A stretch of 64,000 nucleotides of DNA from Pictodentalium vernedei (taxonomy: Eukaryota > Mollusca > Scaphopoda > Dentaliida > Dentaliidae). Where the stretch lies: NCBI GenBank assembly GCA_031216915.1, contig CM062296.1, forward strand, positions 142,270,344-142,334,343, written 5' to 3'. Below the pieces are notes generated by a model. That model was not told the DNA's origin. It made no database searches and saw only the letters and a list, made by a program, of their open reading frames with translations. Made by a program: the position numbers and the translations under genes. Shown in pieces: positions 10,586-21,463 of this stretch (position 1 is the stretch's first letter; each line of letters opens with the position of its first letter).

Positions 10586-11464
10586 CTGTTTGGCCCTTCA
10601 TCAGTCAACATCTCACTGATCTTTGTGCTTGTAAATCTCAGTTTAAAGGATGCCAGACACGTAATTTTTGGAGAAAATGTGATTCTAAGGAGGATAGAAG
10701 GAGGAGAGGAAAAAGAAGTGGCAAAAAATAATCAGGGCTGTACTTAAAATTTTTTGATGAAATTATGTTAAGTTGCCTATTTTCGAGGCATGGGCCTCTT
10801 GTTGTCATTCTTGCTAATTGTTGCACTGCTTATTCAGTGTTTCCTCTCCCCTAGCCTTCTAAAGTCCCCCCTGGCAATTCTCCCATGCTTTTGGCATATT
10901 TTTGAGAAGTTTCATTTCTAAAATTTCCTGGGAGAGTTGCTTGGTTACAGAATGTTTTCTGTTATTTTCCCCATAGTTACGTTTTCACCCATGGGTGTAT
11001 AACGTTTGTGTTCTGCATCTTCCATCTGATGTTCTACAGATTCTCCCCTGGGAGTCTCTGTTTTGCATCAGATAGAGTGTAATTGATGACTGATTCCGGG
11101 CCAGTTTTTTCAGTGCCTGGAGTCATGTTTTCTAGTGTGTTTACACTGTTTGTTTTCATTGGCAACAGCCTTTTTTGAGGGGGGCTGTTTGCCTTTGTGG
11201 TAGTTTATCTCATTATAAGATACATTTATATTATCCGAAAGTGTCTCATTAATTATTTTATATAATTTTAAAATTTTTGACCACACTTTGCCATCGGATC
11301 CATCGGGGCTCAACGTTACTTTTCAGCAACTTGGGCTTCTCTGAAAAAATATTTTTTCAAAATTATTTTGTTTTGCAATTGTTTTTTCATTTATTAATGG
11401 ATCATGTTATGTATCTTTGTGTCAGGGGTTTTTGCGAGTAACTAGGACTTATTGTTCTTTCACA
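10586..11464 (+). other. 5' leader of DIRS copy B
   Basis: Non-coding leader homologous to that of A and C. The inverted pair CCATCTGATG / CATCAGATAG (about 11021-11073) and the CTCCCA / TGGGAG pair (about 10880-10935) are retained despite sequence drift. A block CAACGTTACTTTTCAG-CAACTTGGGC precedes an A/T-rich stretch and the gag start. Confidence 0.6.
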
Positions 11465-14000
11465 ATGAAGGGACATTGTTCAAATTGTAATAGGAAGAAA
11501 TCTTCCTCTGACTTTCATGATCATTGTATTAATTGTAGTCAGTGTTCTCGCATTAATCCCTGTCCTATATGTGAACATTGGGATGAGAAACATTGGAAAC
11601 GTGTGTCACGATATGTTGTTTCTGGAGAAAGAGCAATGCCGGCTCTTTCTCCACAAGGTCACTCTACTCTCTCAGTTTCTATTTCAGAGGAACCAGAACA
11701 GGGTGATGTTTCCATGTTATCTTCTTCAAGTGTGCGTCCGTCGTCACAAATGAATTCAGAGCTAGCGGCAAAAGTGCTCATGGAGATTAGACAAATGTCG
11801 TCCGCTAGCTCGCCCGGTGTAGCGTCCATTCACCGAATGGTTCGGCAGCCGGGTTCGTCCGATGCGGTCCAAGAGGAAATTTTGGGTGATGCGAGCACTA
11901 TAAACATAATAGATGCACACCCAGTGACGGCGGATAGTAAACGAGAACGGAGGAAGCCTTTTAGTCCGGTTCCTAGCTCGTCCAGGTCCAGCCGGGCCGC
12001 GAGCGAGAGAGGTCCCTCTCTCGTACAACAACATCTGGGACCAGATGTTGTGGTACAAAATGTGTCTTTAGCGGAGCATACGTCCGTCGCTCGGGACGCT
12101 CCGTTGTATAAGCAGTCCGCAGAGACTGTTAAGGCTTCCTCTTCTCGTCAGCGCACACGACCGCACCTTGGCTGCGTGACCTCCGATATTTTACCAGCTT
12201 CGCCGATGAAGGATTCTTCGGCGACCAGGTCACACCATCCGGCAGCCAGGGATTCGAGACCGATGGACTCCGGACGTTCGCATAGGAAAAGTATGTGGGA
12301 GCCATCTGATGCGGAGCGGTCTAGAAGGAATTTTGGGGTGATGCGAGCACTATAAAATTAACTTAATGCACACCCAGTGACGGCGGATCGGAGGGAGAAC
12401 GGAAGAAGCCTTTTAGTCCGGTTCATAGCTCGTTCCGGTCCATCCGGACGGCAAGCGAGAGAGGCCCCTCTCTCGTTCAACAACATCTGGCCCCAGATGT
12501 TGTGGTACAAATGTGTCGCTAGCGGAGCATACGTCCGTCGCTCGGGACGCTCCGTTGTATAGGCAGTCCGCTGAGACTGCTAAGGCTTCCTCTTCTCATC
12601 AGCGCACACGACCGCACCTTGGCTGCGTGACCGCCGATATATTACCAGCTTCGCCGATCAAGGATTCTTCGGCGACCAGGTCACACCATCCGGCAGCCAG
12701 GGATTCGAGACCGATGGACTCCGGACGTTCGCATAGGAAAAGTATGTGGGAGCCATCTGATGCGGAGCTGCCCTCGGCGAAGCAGCGAAAGACTGCGCCT
12801 CCGCAGGTCTCGACGTCGGACATTCTTGTGCAGATAGCACAGCTTATCGCAGCATCCCAGCAGCCGACAGAAACGGTGTCGGATCGAGAATTATCCGACG
12901 GCGCTGGGTCGGTACGCTCCGCCGAAGCATCGGGGGCGGACGACCGGGAACATCGGGAGGTCCGACCGGATGGTGAAAGGGATACGGATGAATTGGAGCT
13001 ATCCCTTTCGGAACAACATAAAGCTGCCGTGGACTTCATCCGGCACTTTCTCCCTCAAGTTGTTCCGTCGGGCCAGACTGCTGCGCTTCCGGACAAGAGA
13101 ATTATAGCGTCATTGGACTCTGATTTTTTTGAGCGGTTCAGGGACATCGCTCCCGAGTTTCCGTCGCAGTCCAATAATGTTGCAAGAACATTTGAATTAT
13201 TGAACGACGCTATATTTAAACTTGCTTCCAGGACGGGGAAAGCAGGTTTCTTGTCCGCTAATACTCTTAACCTGCCTTTCATTAATGCAAGGAATAAATT
13301 CGACACGGCAGGACAGGGTATACCGAGAGTTCCTCTGCGTATGGACGACGAGGCGGAAGACTTAGAGCTATCATTACCGTCGTCAGCTTCTATTCCAACC
13401 GCGGTGTTGGAAACAGCTATTGCGTCTAACAGAGCCAATTTAGATGCCTTATCTTACGCAGATCACCTTACTAAGGCGTTATCACTGCGCCTTCAAGGGG
13501 AAGAGTTTCAGGATATACAATCCTCTTTAAGACTTCTTTCAAGGGCAGTAGCTTATTCCACGTGTAACTCCGCCCTTTCAGTGGCAAATCTGGAGTTGGT
13601 TAGACGTGACGCAGCCCTAGCTACATCCACACTAGTGGATTCTAAGGTGAAGAACTCTCTTAGAGTCTCAGGAGAACTTCTCTTTGACGGCAAGCTTTCT
13701 GCTATTTATGATAAAATTAAAAAGAAAGCTAATGATTCTCTGTTGTTCAGATCGGCTCCTAAAAAGTCGGATACAGCAGACACGAATAAGACAGGCACTT
13801 CTGGGTCTAATGCGCCCAAGAGAGGTTCCTATAGAGGTTCCGGTGCGTCCTCTTGGTCTTATTCGAGAGACCGTCAGGATAGCGACTCTCGTTCGGGACG
13901 TCCTTCAGGCCGGGACAATCGGTCGGACGCCCCGAGGTCGACGAGGCGAGGTGCGGGTCGTGGAAGACGTGGTTTCTCCTACCGCAGGTCCAGGAGGTGA
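11465..14000 (+). pseudogene. gag-like ORF1 of DIRS copy B, disrupted by a tandem segment
   Basis: The start is set at ATG 11465, because the following residues MKGHCSNC align with MKAYCSKC at the start of copy D (60331). The N-terminus has zinc-binding-like cysteines (CSNCNRKK...CINCSQC...CPIC). The middle is Ser/Pro/Arg-rich and the C-terminal part is a conserved domain (NRANLDALSYADHL, NSALSVANLEL) ending in an Arg/Gly/Ser-rich basic tail, typical of a nucleic-acid-binding gag. The frame is open to 12316, where 451 bp of extra sequence (12317-12767) intervene and cause termination at 12355. Reading resumes at 12768 and stops at 14000. Without those 451 bp, coordinate arithmetic gives a single frame of 694 codons. 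Confidence 0.85.
11865..12767 (+). repeat. tandem duplication inside gag of DIRS copy B; second unit of A/C type
   Basis: Unit 1 (11865-12316, 452 bp) is the native gag sequence. Unit 2 (12317-12767, 451 bp) repeats it, but its first 250 bp or more carry the variants of copies A/C, for example GGTCTAGAAGGAATTTTGGG and ATAAAATTAACTTAATGCAC. At several sites unit 2 agrees with C rather than A (GGAAGAAGCC, TGTGTCGCTAGC). From about 12745 it matches native B again (GTATGTGGG). Because 451 is not a multiple of 3, it shifts gag out of frame. Confidence 0.85.
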
Positions 14001-15990
14001 TGGCTTAAACCTCTATCGCGTTCCGGTTGGCGGAAGGTTGTCGAGTTTTTCACAAGAGTGGGCGTCGATTACGGACGACCCTTGGGTGAGAGGAGTGACT
14101 TCGGAAGGTCTAAAGATATCCTTCAAACGAAAGCCTCCATTAACTCGAAGTCCAAAGTGGACTCATCTTCCGTCAAATCCACAGAAAAGAGACGCTCTGT
14201 TATCAGAGGTGCAGTCTCTTTTAATGAAGAACGCGGTAGAGGTCGTAGAAAACCAGGAATCTCTGGGATTCTACAGCCATCTGTTTCTGGTTCCGAAACC
14301 AGACGGCTCGTTCCGTCCAGTCATAGATTTGAGCTGGATAAACAAGCTGATCGTCGCTCCGAAGTTTTATATGGAGACGATTCGATCGGTCAGAGCGAGT
14401 ATTCGGGTGAACGATTATGCAACGAGCATAGATCTCAAAGATGCGTACTTTCACGTCATGGTACATCCGACATTCCGAAAGTATCTACGCTTCGCAGTCC
14501 TAGGAGTGGTGTATCAGTTCCGGGCCATGTGCTTCGGATTGAATCTAGCACCCTGGGCTTTCACTCGGGTAATGAACTCGGTAATGATCTACTTCCGAGC
14601 TCATTCGTCTGCGGTAACGTCGGCCTACCTGGACGACATTCTTCAGAGGTACGGCAACGAGTTAACGCTTCAGAACGATGTTCAGAATCTTCTTCTATTG
14701 CTCCGACGTCTCGGTTTCATAGTAAACGAGGAGAAGTCGGATCTGGTGCCGTCCAAGTCATTCACTCATCTGGGAATGAGCTTCGAGACGCACAACAATC
14801 TCGTTCGTCTGCCGTTAACCAGAGCGAAATTAGTCAGTTGTTACGCTCGCTATTGTCTGCACGCAGACAAAGTCACGGCGAGAGAATTTATGAGACTGAT
14901 AGGTCTGTGCGGAGCCGCCGCGGATCTCATTCCGATGGGGCGGCTACGCACACGTCCTCTTCAAATTTTCCTGACTCAGAATTGGAGTGTGAAAATTCAT
15001 TCGCTCGATGTAGACGTTCTCTTGTCAGATCAAGTGAAACAAGAGATTCAGACTTGGGCAAACATTCAGTGGTTAACTCAAGGAGTTCCGCTGCAGTTGC
15101 CGGATCCGAGTTTTACCGTTATGACGGATGCCAGTCAAACAGGTTGGGGTGCATCATTAATCCCAACGGATTCGAGATGCCAGGGTCTTTGGGATCCGCA
15201 ATTCCTGTGCAAGCACATAAACATCAAGGAAATGATGTCAATTTGGCTTGCGTTACGTCACTGGATGGACATTATTCACGATGCTCATGTCCAAATCCTA
15301 TCCGACAATACGACAGTAGTGGCGTATATACGGAATCAGGGAGGCACTCATTCAGTTCCGTTGTTCAATCTAACGGAAAGAATCCTTCTGTTTGCGTTAG
15401 AACATCACGTTCTTCTTTCGGTCCGTCACATACCGGGTCGTCTGAATGTGCTAGCAGACTCCCTTTCACGAAAGGGTCGCTTGTTGCCATCGGAGTGGAC
15501 TCTCAACAAACAAGTATTCAATCAGATTTGCTACCAATGGGAACGGCCAATGATAGACTTATTTGCGACACATCTCAACAATCAGTTGCAGACGTATGTG
15601 TCCCCGTGTCCGGATCCAAGAGCATTTGCAGTAGACGCTCTGTCGATCCCTTGGGACGGAATGATAGGATATGCGTATCCTCCAGCGCCGTTAATTCAAC
15701 AAGTATTGCTAAAGATAAAACAATCTCAATGCAAGATTCTGTTGGTAGCATCTCTGTCGCCACAGAGACCGTGGATAAATCTACTCAGGTGTCTGTTGTG
15801 GGACCTACCGCGGAAGCTTCCTCCACGAGAGGATCTTCTTTCGCAGGGGAAATCGCGCCAACTCCATCACAACCCGCAAGGTCTCAACCTTCACGTTTTT
15901 CGGTTGTGCGGTCCTTCTTGCATGGCAAGCACTTTACAGGACGAGCAGTGGACGCGATTTCTAACTGTAGGAGGACCTCCTCTTCGCTAA
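13684..15990 (+). CDS. DIRS pol: reverse transcriptase, RNase H, DAM-like methyltransferase
   Basis: The frame is open to 15990 in the +1 frame relative to gag, overlapping the gag C-terminus; meaningful similarity starts only about 13990. The first in-frame ATG is at 13684, but there is none at the gag stop, so expression by frameshift or re-initiation is possible. RT motifs visible: FYSHLFLVPKPDGSFRPVID (about 14270), DLKDAYFHV, CFGLNLAPWAFTRV and the active site YLDDI (14626-14640). RNase H motifs: MTDASQTGWGAS (15121), SDNTTVVAYIRNQGG (15301) and the C-terminal HIPGRLNVLADSLSR. The region after it (IDLFATHLNN, DALSIPWDG, YAYPPAPLI; about 15550-15700) matches the methyltransferase-like module known from DIRS elements. 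No internal stop. Confidence 0.85.
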   Translation: MTASFLLFMIKLKRKLMILCCSDRLLKSRIQQTRIRQALLGLMRPREVPIEVPVRPLGLIRETVRIATLVRDVLQAGTIGRTPRGRRGEVRVVEDVVSPTAGPGGDGLNLYRVPVGGRLSSFSQEWASITDDPWVRGVTSEGLKISFKRKPPLTRSPKWTHLPSNPQKRDALLSEVQSLLMKNAVEVVENQESLGFYSHLFLVPKPDGSFRPVIDLSWINKLIVAPKFYMETIRSVRASIRVNDYATSIDLKDAYFHVMVHPTFRKYLRFAVLGVVYQFRAMCFGLNLAPWAFTRVMNSVMIYFRAHSSAVTSAYLDDILQRYGNELTLQNDVQNLLLLLRRLGFIVNEEKSDLVPSKSFTHLGMSFETHNNLVRLPLTRAKLVSCYARYCLHADKVTAREFMRLIGLCGAAADLIPMGRLRTRPLQIFLTQNWSVKIHSLDVDVLLSDQVKQEIQTWANIQWLTQGVPLQLPDPSFTVMTDASQTGWGASLIPTDSRCQGLWDPQFLCKHINIKEMMSIWLALRHWMDIIHDAHVQILSDNTTVVAYIRNQGGTHSVPLFNLTERILLFALEHHVLLSVRHIPGRLNVLADSLSRKGRLLPSEWTLNKQVFNQICYQWERPMIDLFATHLNNQLQTYVSPCPDPRAFAVDALSIPWDGMIGYAYPPAPLIQQVLLKIKQSQCKILLVASLSPQRPWINLLRCLLWDLPRKLPPREDLLSQGKSRQLHHNPQGLNLHVFRLCGPSCMASTLQDEQWTRFLTVGGPPLR

Positions 15991-16946
15991 ACTATGCGGC
16001 TAAGTGGAAGGTTTTTCGTCGTTGGTGTAGGGATCATTCTGTAGATATATTTGATCCCTCTATACCAGACATTGCAAACTTTCTAGTATACTTGTTTAAC
16101 GAAATCAAACTGCAGCCTGTTACTATAAAGGGTTATAGATCTATGTTATCTGATACCTATGCACATCATGATAGTTTACAAATTGGATCTAATGTCTCTT
16201 TTTCGAAATTGGTTAGAAACTTTTCGATAAATAGACCCAGAACTCTTAGATTAATTCCTAAGTGGAATTTAGCTTGGGTTCTCCTTAAATTGAAGGAAAA
16301 GCCATTTGAACCTCTTGGGACAGTAGATTTCAAATTCTTATCTTATAAGACAGCTTTTCTCTTAGCTTTCTCTTCTGCCAGAAGAGTCAGTGAGCTTCCT
16401 GCACTATCGGTGGATGATTCTCATTATCGTAGTGTTGGGAACACTATCACCTTCACTACTAATGTGGGTTTTTTAGCTAAGAATCAGGCTCCTAATAAAT
16501 ATCCGGAACCTATTGTTATTAAGGCTCTTCCGTCTTCAGACGGGCGTAGGCCTTTACTCTGTCCTGTTAGAGCACTACGTATCTATAAACAGAGATCTCA
16601 GTTTATCAGAAAGGGATGGAAACGTTTCTTTCTGTCTTTGATGCCTAATAGAAAGGACATTTCAGTCCATTCTATTGCTAGATGGATTCAGTTAACTATC
16701 CGTACTGCTTATGAAGATTTATCTTCTTCTCAGCAGTCTGTGCTTAAGATTTCTGCTCATGAAGTAAGAGCTCTTTCTACTTCCTGGGCTTATGCTAATA
16801 GTGTAGCTATTACAGATTTAATGAAGGCTGCTTATTGTCTCAGCCATCCACATTTACGAATTTTTATCTCAGAAATATTGAGTCCATTTCTGGAGACCTG
16901 CATTGTTTAGGTCCGTTATCTGTTGCTCAGAATGTCGTCCACTAAA
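14058..16946 (+). pseudogene. tyrosine recombinase ORF of DIRS copy B, frameshifted before the catalytic Tyr
   Basis: The recognisable recombinase starts near 15850 (RAVDAISNCRRTSSSLNYAA, KWKVFRRWCRDHSVDIFDPS). Catalytic residues visible are Arg in SSARRVSEL (16380-16385) and the HxxR box HEVR (16758-16769). The conserved C-terminal Tyr lies in FYLRN (Tyr codon 16865-16867), but in another frame. Compared with copies A and C, one base is missing at about 16837/16838, where a TGG-type codon is expected, so the annotated frame runs on to a stop at 16908-16910 without the nucleophile. Upstream (14058-15850) the same frame stays open over pol but looks like low-complexity Ser/Arg out-of-frame translation. 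Confidence 0.8.
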
Positions 16947-17010
16947 CAGTTGCAACTATAGTTATGCAGGCTTTCTGTTCCGGCAGTGACTCCGTCCGGC
17001 TGCCCTCTTC

Positions 17011-17056
17011 GCTCTGGGCTATTTGACCCAGGGCAAGGGGAAGGGGGGGGGGGGGC
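17011..17056 (+). promoter_or_regulatory. conserved stem-loop plus G-tract in DIRS copy B
   Basis: The stem GCTCTGGG / CCCAGGGC is followed by GGGGAA, a run of about 13 G and CGGG. It occupies the same position as in copies A and C. Confidence 0.45.
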
Positions 17057-17544
17057 GGGTGTTCCCTTAGGTCACCTGCTTTATAGTGAAAAGCAAGGGA
17101 ATGCCTCCTCCAAGTCAGTATTTCTGAGGCGCTTCCGGGATGGTTTTAAAGTGTAATATTAATGTTTAATTTCATTCATGTCTTATTTTTAAAGTGTAGC
17201 TCGGTGTGAAGCATTTGTATATGTCAAGTGTCAAACGGGCTTTAATATACAATACTCGGACACTTTTAAATGATTATAAAGAGTCTCAATTCTCTGGACT
17301 ACTTTATTTATTGGCTTGCTTTAAAAATAATTAGTATAAGGGTTATACTGGATGTTAATAGAGAACATGAATGTTATTGTGCTCAATTATTAAGGGTAGT
17401 GTATCTTTTTAATTTAATATTAAATAAGAAAGATACATGTAAAGCCTAATACTCCTTTTCTCCTTAAGGGGTTACCTCTTTACTATATAGTTGAGCTTAT
17501 TGGATTTTCCTCTATGTCCTAGGCCCTCCAGCCTGTTTACTATT

Positions 17545-17633
17545 CAGCTAAGTCTGGGTCATTGGAACAGTATAAAAATGTTAAAAAATTTATAGTAATT
17601 TATATATTTTTTATACTTACCAATGACCCAGAC
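17545..17633 (+). repeat. internal complementary region (ICR) of DIRS copy B
   Basis: Joined reverse complements of the left end (one mismatch, GGAACAG here instead of GGTACAG) and the right end (exact). Confidence 0.9.
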
Positions 17634-17710
17634 GGGGATGGCCCTCCCTGGAGTTGGGAACTCTTGCCTCCCCGCTGAGTACATAGCGCTGACCAGGCAC
17701 TGCCAGTAAG

Positions 17711-17936
17711 AATGATAATTGGCGCCAATTTCGGGACGACTGCGTCACTGTGCATGCGCAGTAGAGGCGTACTATGGAGGTCCTTTAGGACATGATTTCT
17801 TTTTGTTTTGGATGCAAATTTTGGGGATTGGGGGGCAAAATTTGTGTTTGGCCCTGGTTTTGTTGGAGTTAGCACCAGCTAAGTCTGGGTCATTGGTAAG
17901 TATAAAAAATATATAAATTACTATAAATTTTTTAAC
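17711..17936 (+). repeat. right inverted terminal repeat of DIRS copy B
   Basis: Reverse complement of the left ITR, then an AT-rich tip ending TTTTTTAAC. The tip sequence is the same in A, B and C. Confidence 0.9.
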
Positions 17937-18842
17937 TTCCATTTTTAACTAAATTTATACGTCATTGGTATTGATTGAAAATTAATGTATACACGTCATG
18001 CGATGCCACATGTTCAGCGTTATCTGCAAAGAGTTTCGTCCTGGGTAAATTTGTAACGAAAAACCCCTGAAATGACTCGAAAAAATCTGCCTAATGCACA
18101 AACTCAAAGGGGGCCGAATGTGTTGAAAGTCAATTTGTTCAAGTTGGTTTCAATGGGTGGCTGTGTTGGTAATTGGTTTACAGAAAATAAAATCAGTGAT
18201 ACTTATCAATTATTGAATTAGTCCAAAATAAAGTTTGACAGAATTTGGTAATCCTGTGCTGAAGAATCTTGTGAAGAAATTTTCCAGCTGGTAGTATTAA
18301 GTCCAAGAATGTGTCTTCGGAAACAGTATCCCATAGATTGGTAATGAAATGCCTTAGCGAGGTCCGGAGGTGTGGGAGGGGCAGTGTGGCCGTCTTACAG
18401 AAAGCACTAACATACATGTAGCAGATATCTGAAAAGATGTGGGTTATTGTTTTCTAAGGCCAGGCAGGCTAGTTTTTGCCCTCCTTAATTTTTTTAAGGC
18501 GAGCAGAAGGCGAGCGAATAAATCGCTCTCCTGAAAATGTCAGGCCTGGATATGTTATGGGATCCAATTATGATAACAGAATTGATATGTACTTGGTTAA
18601 TAATTATAAATTATAAACAATTTTATATTTTCTAATATTATTTTTAATCAGAGTAAGCAGACTTTAGCTGGGATAATAGTGTGTTTGCACTGAGTGACCT
18701 TTGAATGTATTTTAGCTCACAGATTGTTAATTTGGGTCGGACGTTTTTACTTGAAATTAGACAGAATGATCTAGAAACTTAATGAGGTGATGAATGAATG
18801 AATGAACGAATAAATTATTTTGCTGTATAATACATGGAGGAT
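17937..18842. other. AT-rich spacer
   Basis: No supported gene. A segment near 18738-18795 (TACTTGAAATTAGACAGA, CTAGAAACTTAAT) recurs near 24518-24560, so part of this spacer is dispersed repeat. Confidence 0.4.
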
Positions 18843-19545
18843 ATCTAGTGTTTTTGAGTGGATACCGAAAATTATCTCATGAGTGACCAAAACAAATGTT
18901 TATTTTGCACGAGCGAAAATAACCATTTTTCTCGGTCACAAGTGAGATAATTTTTGGTGTCCACTCAAAAACACTAGATTTTATTTTTTATTTTAGGCTT
19001 TTTATAAGAATCTGATAATTCCACTCGTTTCAACCATGAATTGATGCTTGAAAGTAAACAGTGCATTGAATCATTGATAGGCAGAAGTGATTTGATTGAT
19101 TCTTGGAACAGATAGCATCTTGAAATCTGATTCAGCTGGCAGGTTTCTAGTTCAAACATGGCCTGAAAGTCTGTAATATAAGTTTTTGGTTTGGTACGTT
19201 CTTTGTAAGGACATACCAGACCAAAAACTTATATTACGGACTTTCAGGCCATGTTTGAACTAGTGGGTTTCATGCATCAATTCAAGGTGAATACGTGTTG
19301 AATTATTGCTGGAAATGATCAGTATCCACTCAAAAACACTAGATTTTCTTTTCATTATATGTTTCTAGAACAAATTGATCATTTCCAGTGATAATGTGGC
19401 TTGTATTCACCTTGAAGTGATGCTTTGGAAGCCGGCATTTTGATTGATACTGTGAAAGTGAAAATTTCTATATCTTCTCAGTGGGGGATACGATTTCTAT
19501 CTTTCCATAATTTCTTTGATAATCTATTGTTTAGCATATAATAAA
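18843..19545 (+). repeat. composite repeat with two nested fold-backs
   Basis: Contains a fold-back (18843-18979) whose arms begin ATCTAGTGTTTTTGAGTGGA, then a linker and a second fold-back (19147-19264) with arms CTAGTTCAAACATGGCCTGA. A further TATCCACTCAAAAACACTAG copy lies at 19321. The whole block reappears inverted at 56258-56963 with modest divergence. Confidence 0.8.
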
Positions 19546-19689
19546 TAATTGAACATGACAAAATAAAGTGACAGTGAGCAAAATTCTGCAGGGTAATGGC
19601 ATAGCCATACACCATCTTCCTGCCTTTCCAAAATATTAGTTTAGAAACACATTCTTGACAGCAGTTGTTAGTTTTGAACAACTGTTTTT

Positions 19690-20435
19690 ACCTGCGTCGC
19701 CAGCGGCAGAGCAGGTCTAGTAACCGCTCGACTCTGTCCATCAGTCTGTCCGTCAGTCCATCCGTCCATCCATCAGTCCATCCGAAACACTTCCGTTAAA
19801 GTTTTCTTGGCTTCTATGAAAGGGAATGATTTTATATTTGGTCTGCTGCTTCATAATGATGAGTTGTATCGTGTAAGCAATTTTCAGATCTGCCGTGCAG
19901 CCACTTCCTGTTTGCCAATACTTTGAAATTTTACTGTACCCACTGAACATTGAAATTTTCCGTCAAGGTTTTCTCGGCTTCTATCCAAGGGATTGATTTT
20001 ATATTTGGTCTGCTGCTTCATAATGATGAGTTGTATCGTGTAAGCAATTTTCAGATCTGCTGTGCAGCTACTTCCTGTTTGCTGATACTTTGAAATTTTA
20101 CTGAACATTGAAATTTTCCGTCAAGGTTTTCTCGGCTTCTATGCAAGGGATTCATTTTATATTTGGTCTGCTGCTTCATATTGATGAGTTGTATCGTGTA
20201 AGCAATTTTTAAATCTGCCGTGCAGCCACTTCCTGTTTGCCGATACTTTGAAATTTTACTGTACCCACTCGACATTGAAATTTTTCGTCAAACTTTTCTT
20301 GGCTTCTATGCAAGGGATTGATTTTATATTTCATCTGGAGCCTGATAATGATCAGTTGTATCGTGTATGCAATTTTCAGATCTGCTGTGCAGCCACTTCC
20401 TGTTTGCCGATTCAATTGCATGCAGCGACGCAGGT
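19690..20435. mobile_element. TIR element carrying a tandem array of about 158-167 bp
   Basis: The ends are ACCTGCGTCGC (19690) and GCGACGCAGGT (to 20435). After a GTCCATCC-type microsatellite (19737-19785) come about four tandem units starting near 19791, 19958, 20116 and 20283, each containing TTGGTCTGCTGCTTCATAAT or a close variant and CACTTCCTGTTTGCC. No ORF is supported. The layout of end module, microsatellite, satellite and end module resembles bivalve pearl-like elements. Confidence 0.7.
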
Positions 20436-20636
20436 CCAGACCCGGTATTGGTCTTGTTTAATTTAAGATATTGACTACCTTTTCAGTATGATGGTCCATT
20501 CCACAGCATACGATAATTTGTAACTAGACACTAAATACAGTTTCATTTTCTCCCATTGATACTTCACAAACAAATAAAATGGGAGTCCAGTATACCTTCA
20601 AGTCTAAATACAAGTTAAAATATGTTATGGGCAACC

Positions 20637-20792
20637 ATGGTAAAAATTTTACCACAGTTTCCTAGCTTTACAATGCCGGAGCAAGGCATCATTTTCTCAG
20701 AGAGAACCATCCAAGAAATTATGCCTCAGGTTCGGCGCTATCAAGGCATGGAACCAGGACAAGCAATTGGTTGCCGTGATACTGTAACTTAA
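20637..20792 (+). CDS. 51-codon ORF of unknown function, possible exon
   Basis: Starts at an ATG in strong context (ACCATGG) and ends at TAA 20790-20792. The composition looks protein-like (EQGIIFSERTIQEIMPQVRR), and I recognise no family. A possible splice acceptor (TTTTACCACAG, to 20657) and a weak donor (GTAACT at 20784) lie in the same frame. The surrounding 20436-21107 is free of recognised repeats. It may equally be chance. Confidence 0.2.
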   Translation: MVKILPQFPSFTMPEQGIIFSERTIQEIMPQVRRYQGMEPGQAIGCRDTVT

Positions 20793-21119
20793 AACCACAA
20801 CTGCAATTCAACAAAAGGTATAATGATGAATGCTTTAAAGATTTAGTCCCTTCTTGAAACCTGTTCACACTTTTAATTTTCAATATTAGATGCCTACTTA
20901 TGCAGACACGAATTTAATTATGAATACAACATATGAAAAAGGTGTCATGTACGCAAACATAAGTACCAGATACATAAAGAAATGTTTGAAAGCTGCAAAG
21001 GTTTAAGATGGTTAATGAGACTTCAGAGCTATTTTGTATAGTTGGGGCACACATGATTATTACAGCTCATGTTTGAGGAGTACAAGTTTAAAAATTATCT
21101 GTCTTTTTAAATTGAGGTC

Positions 21120-21463
21120 AAAGCAACGTCGAGCCCAGTTAGTCCTTGGATGGATGGCCATCTGAGTGATCGATTCATACTCCCGTGTTGTGTCCTTGGG
21201 CAAGGCACTTCACCCTGATTGTCCATATGGGGGCACGATGATGCTGTGAACTGAGGCATACTGCATTCGATTGTGCGCATGTCTTCAACCAATCTAACCC
21301 TGCCTGTGCTGCAGTGTGGAGTTATGATGTTGGGGAGCTGGCAGCTGCTCGTCGTTGCTCGGTGGTTCTCTCTGGGTACTCCGGCTTCCTCCACCTGTAA
21401 AACTGTCACACTCACTGACGCGATATGACCTTGGCTGTTAATGTGTCGTTAAACATTAATAAA
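21120..21463 (+). mobile_element. SINE with 5'-truncated 5S-derived head
   Basis: Begins within the 5S-like region (AAAGCAACGTCGAGCCCAGT, then TTGGATGG) and continues into the shared body (GTGTCCTTGGGCAAGGCACT) and an AATAAATAAA tail. A perfect 12-bp target duplication, TAAATTGAGGTC, lies at 21108-21119 and 21464-21475. Confidence 0.85.

Larger units (their letters stand above)
10383..17936 (+). mobile_element. DIRS copy B: most complete DIRS-type retrotransposon
   Basis: 7.55 kb, bounded by ATTTTTATACTG and TTTTTTAAC. Domain order is gag-like ORF1, then overlapping RT/RNase H/DAM-like methyltransferase, then tyrosine recombinase: the DIRS layout (no LTRs, no integrase, YR instead). The ITRs (10383-about 10585, about 17711-17936) look identical in the parts I compared, which suggests a young insertion, and an ICR lies at 17545-17633. 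No target duplication is seen. Two lesions disable it: a 451-bp tandem segment in gag and a one-base deletion in the recombinase. Confidence 0.93.

Noticed and set aside
2465-17936. LTR retrotransposon or endogenous retrovirus
   Set aside because: No LTRs, protease, integrase or envelope. Inverted repeats, ICR and a tyrosine recombinase identify DIRS-type elements.
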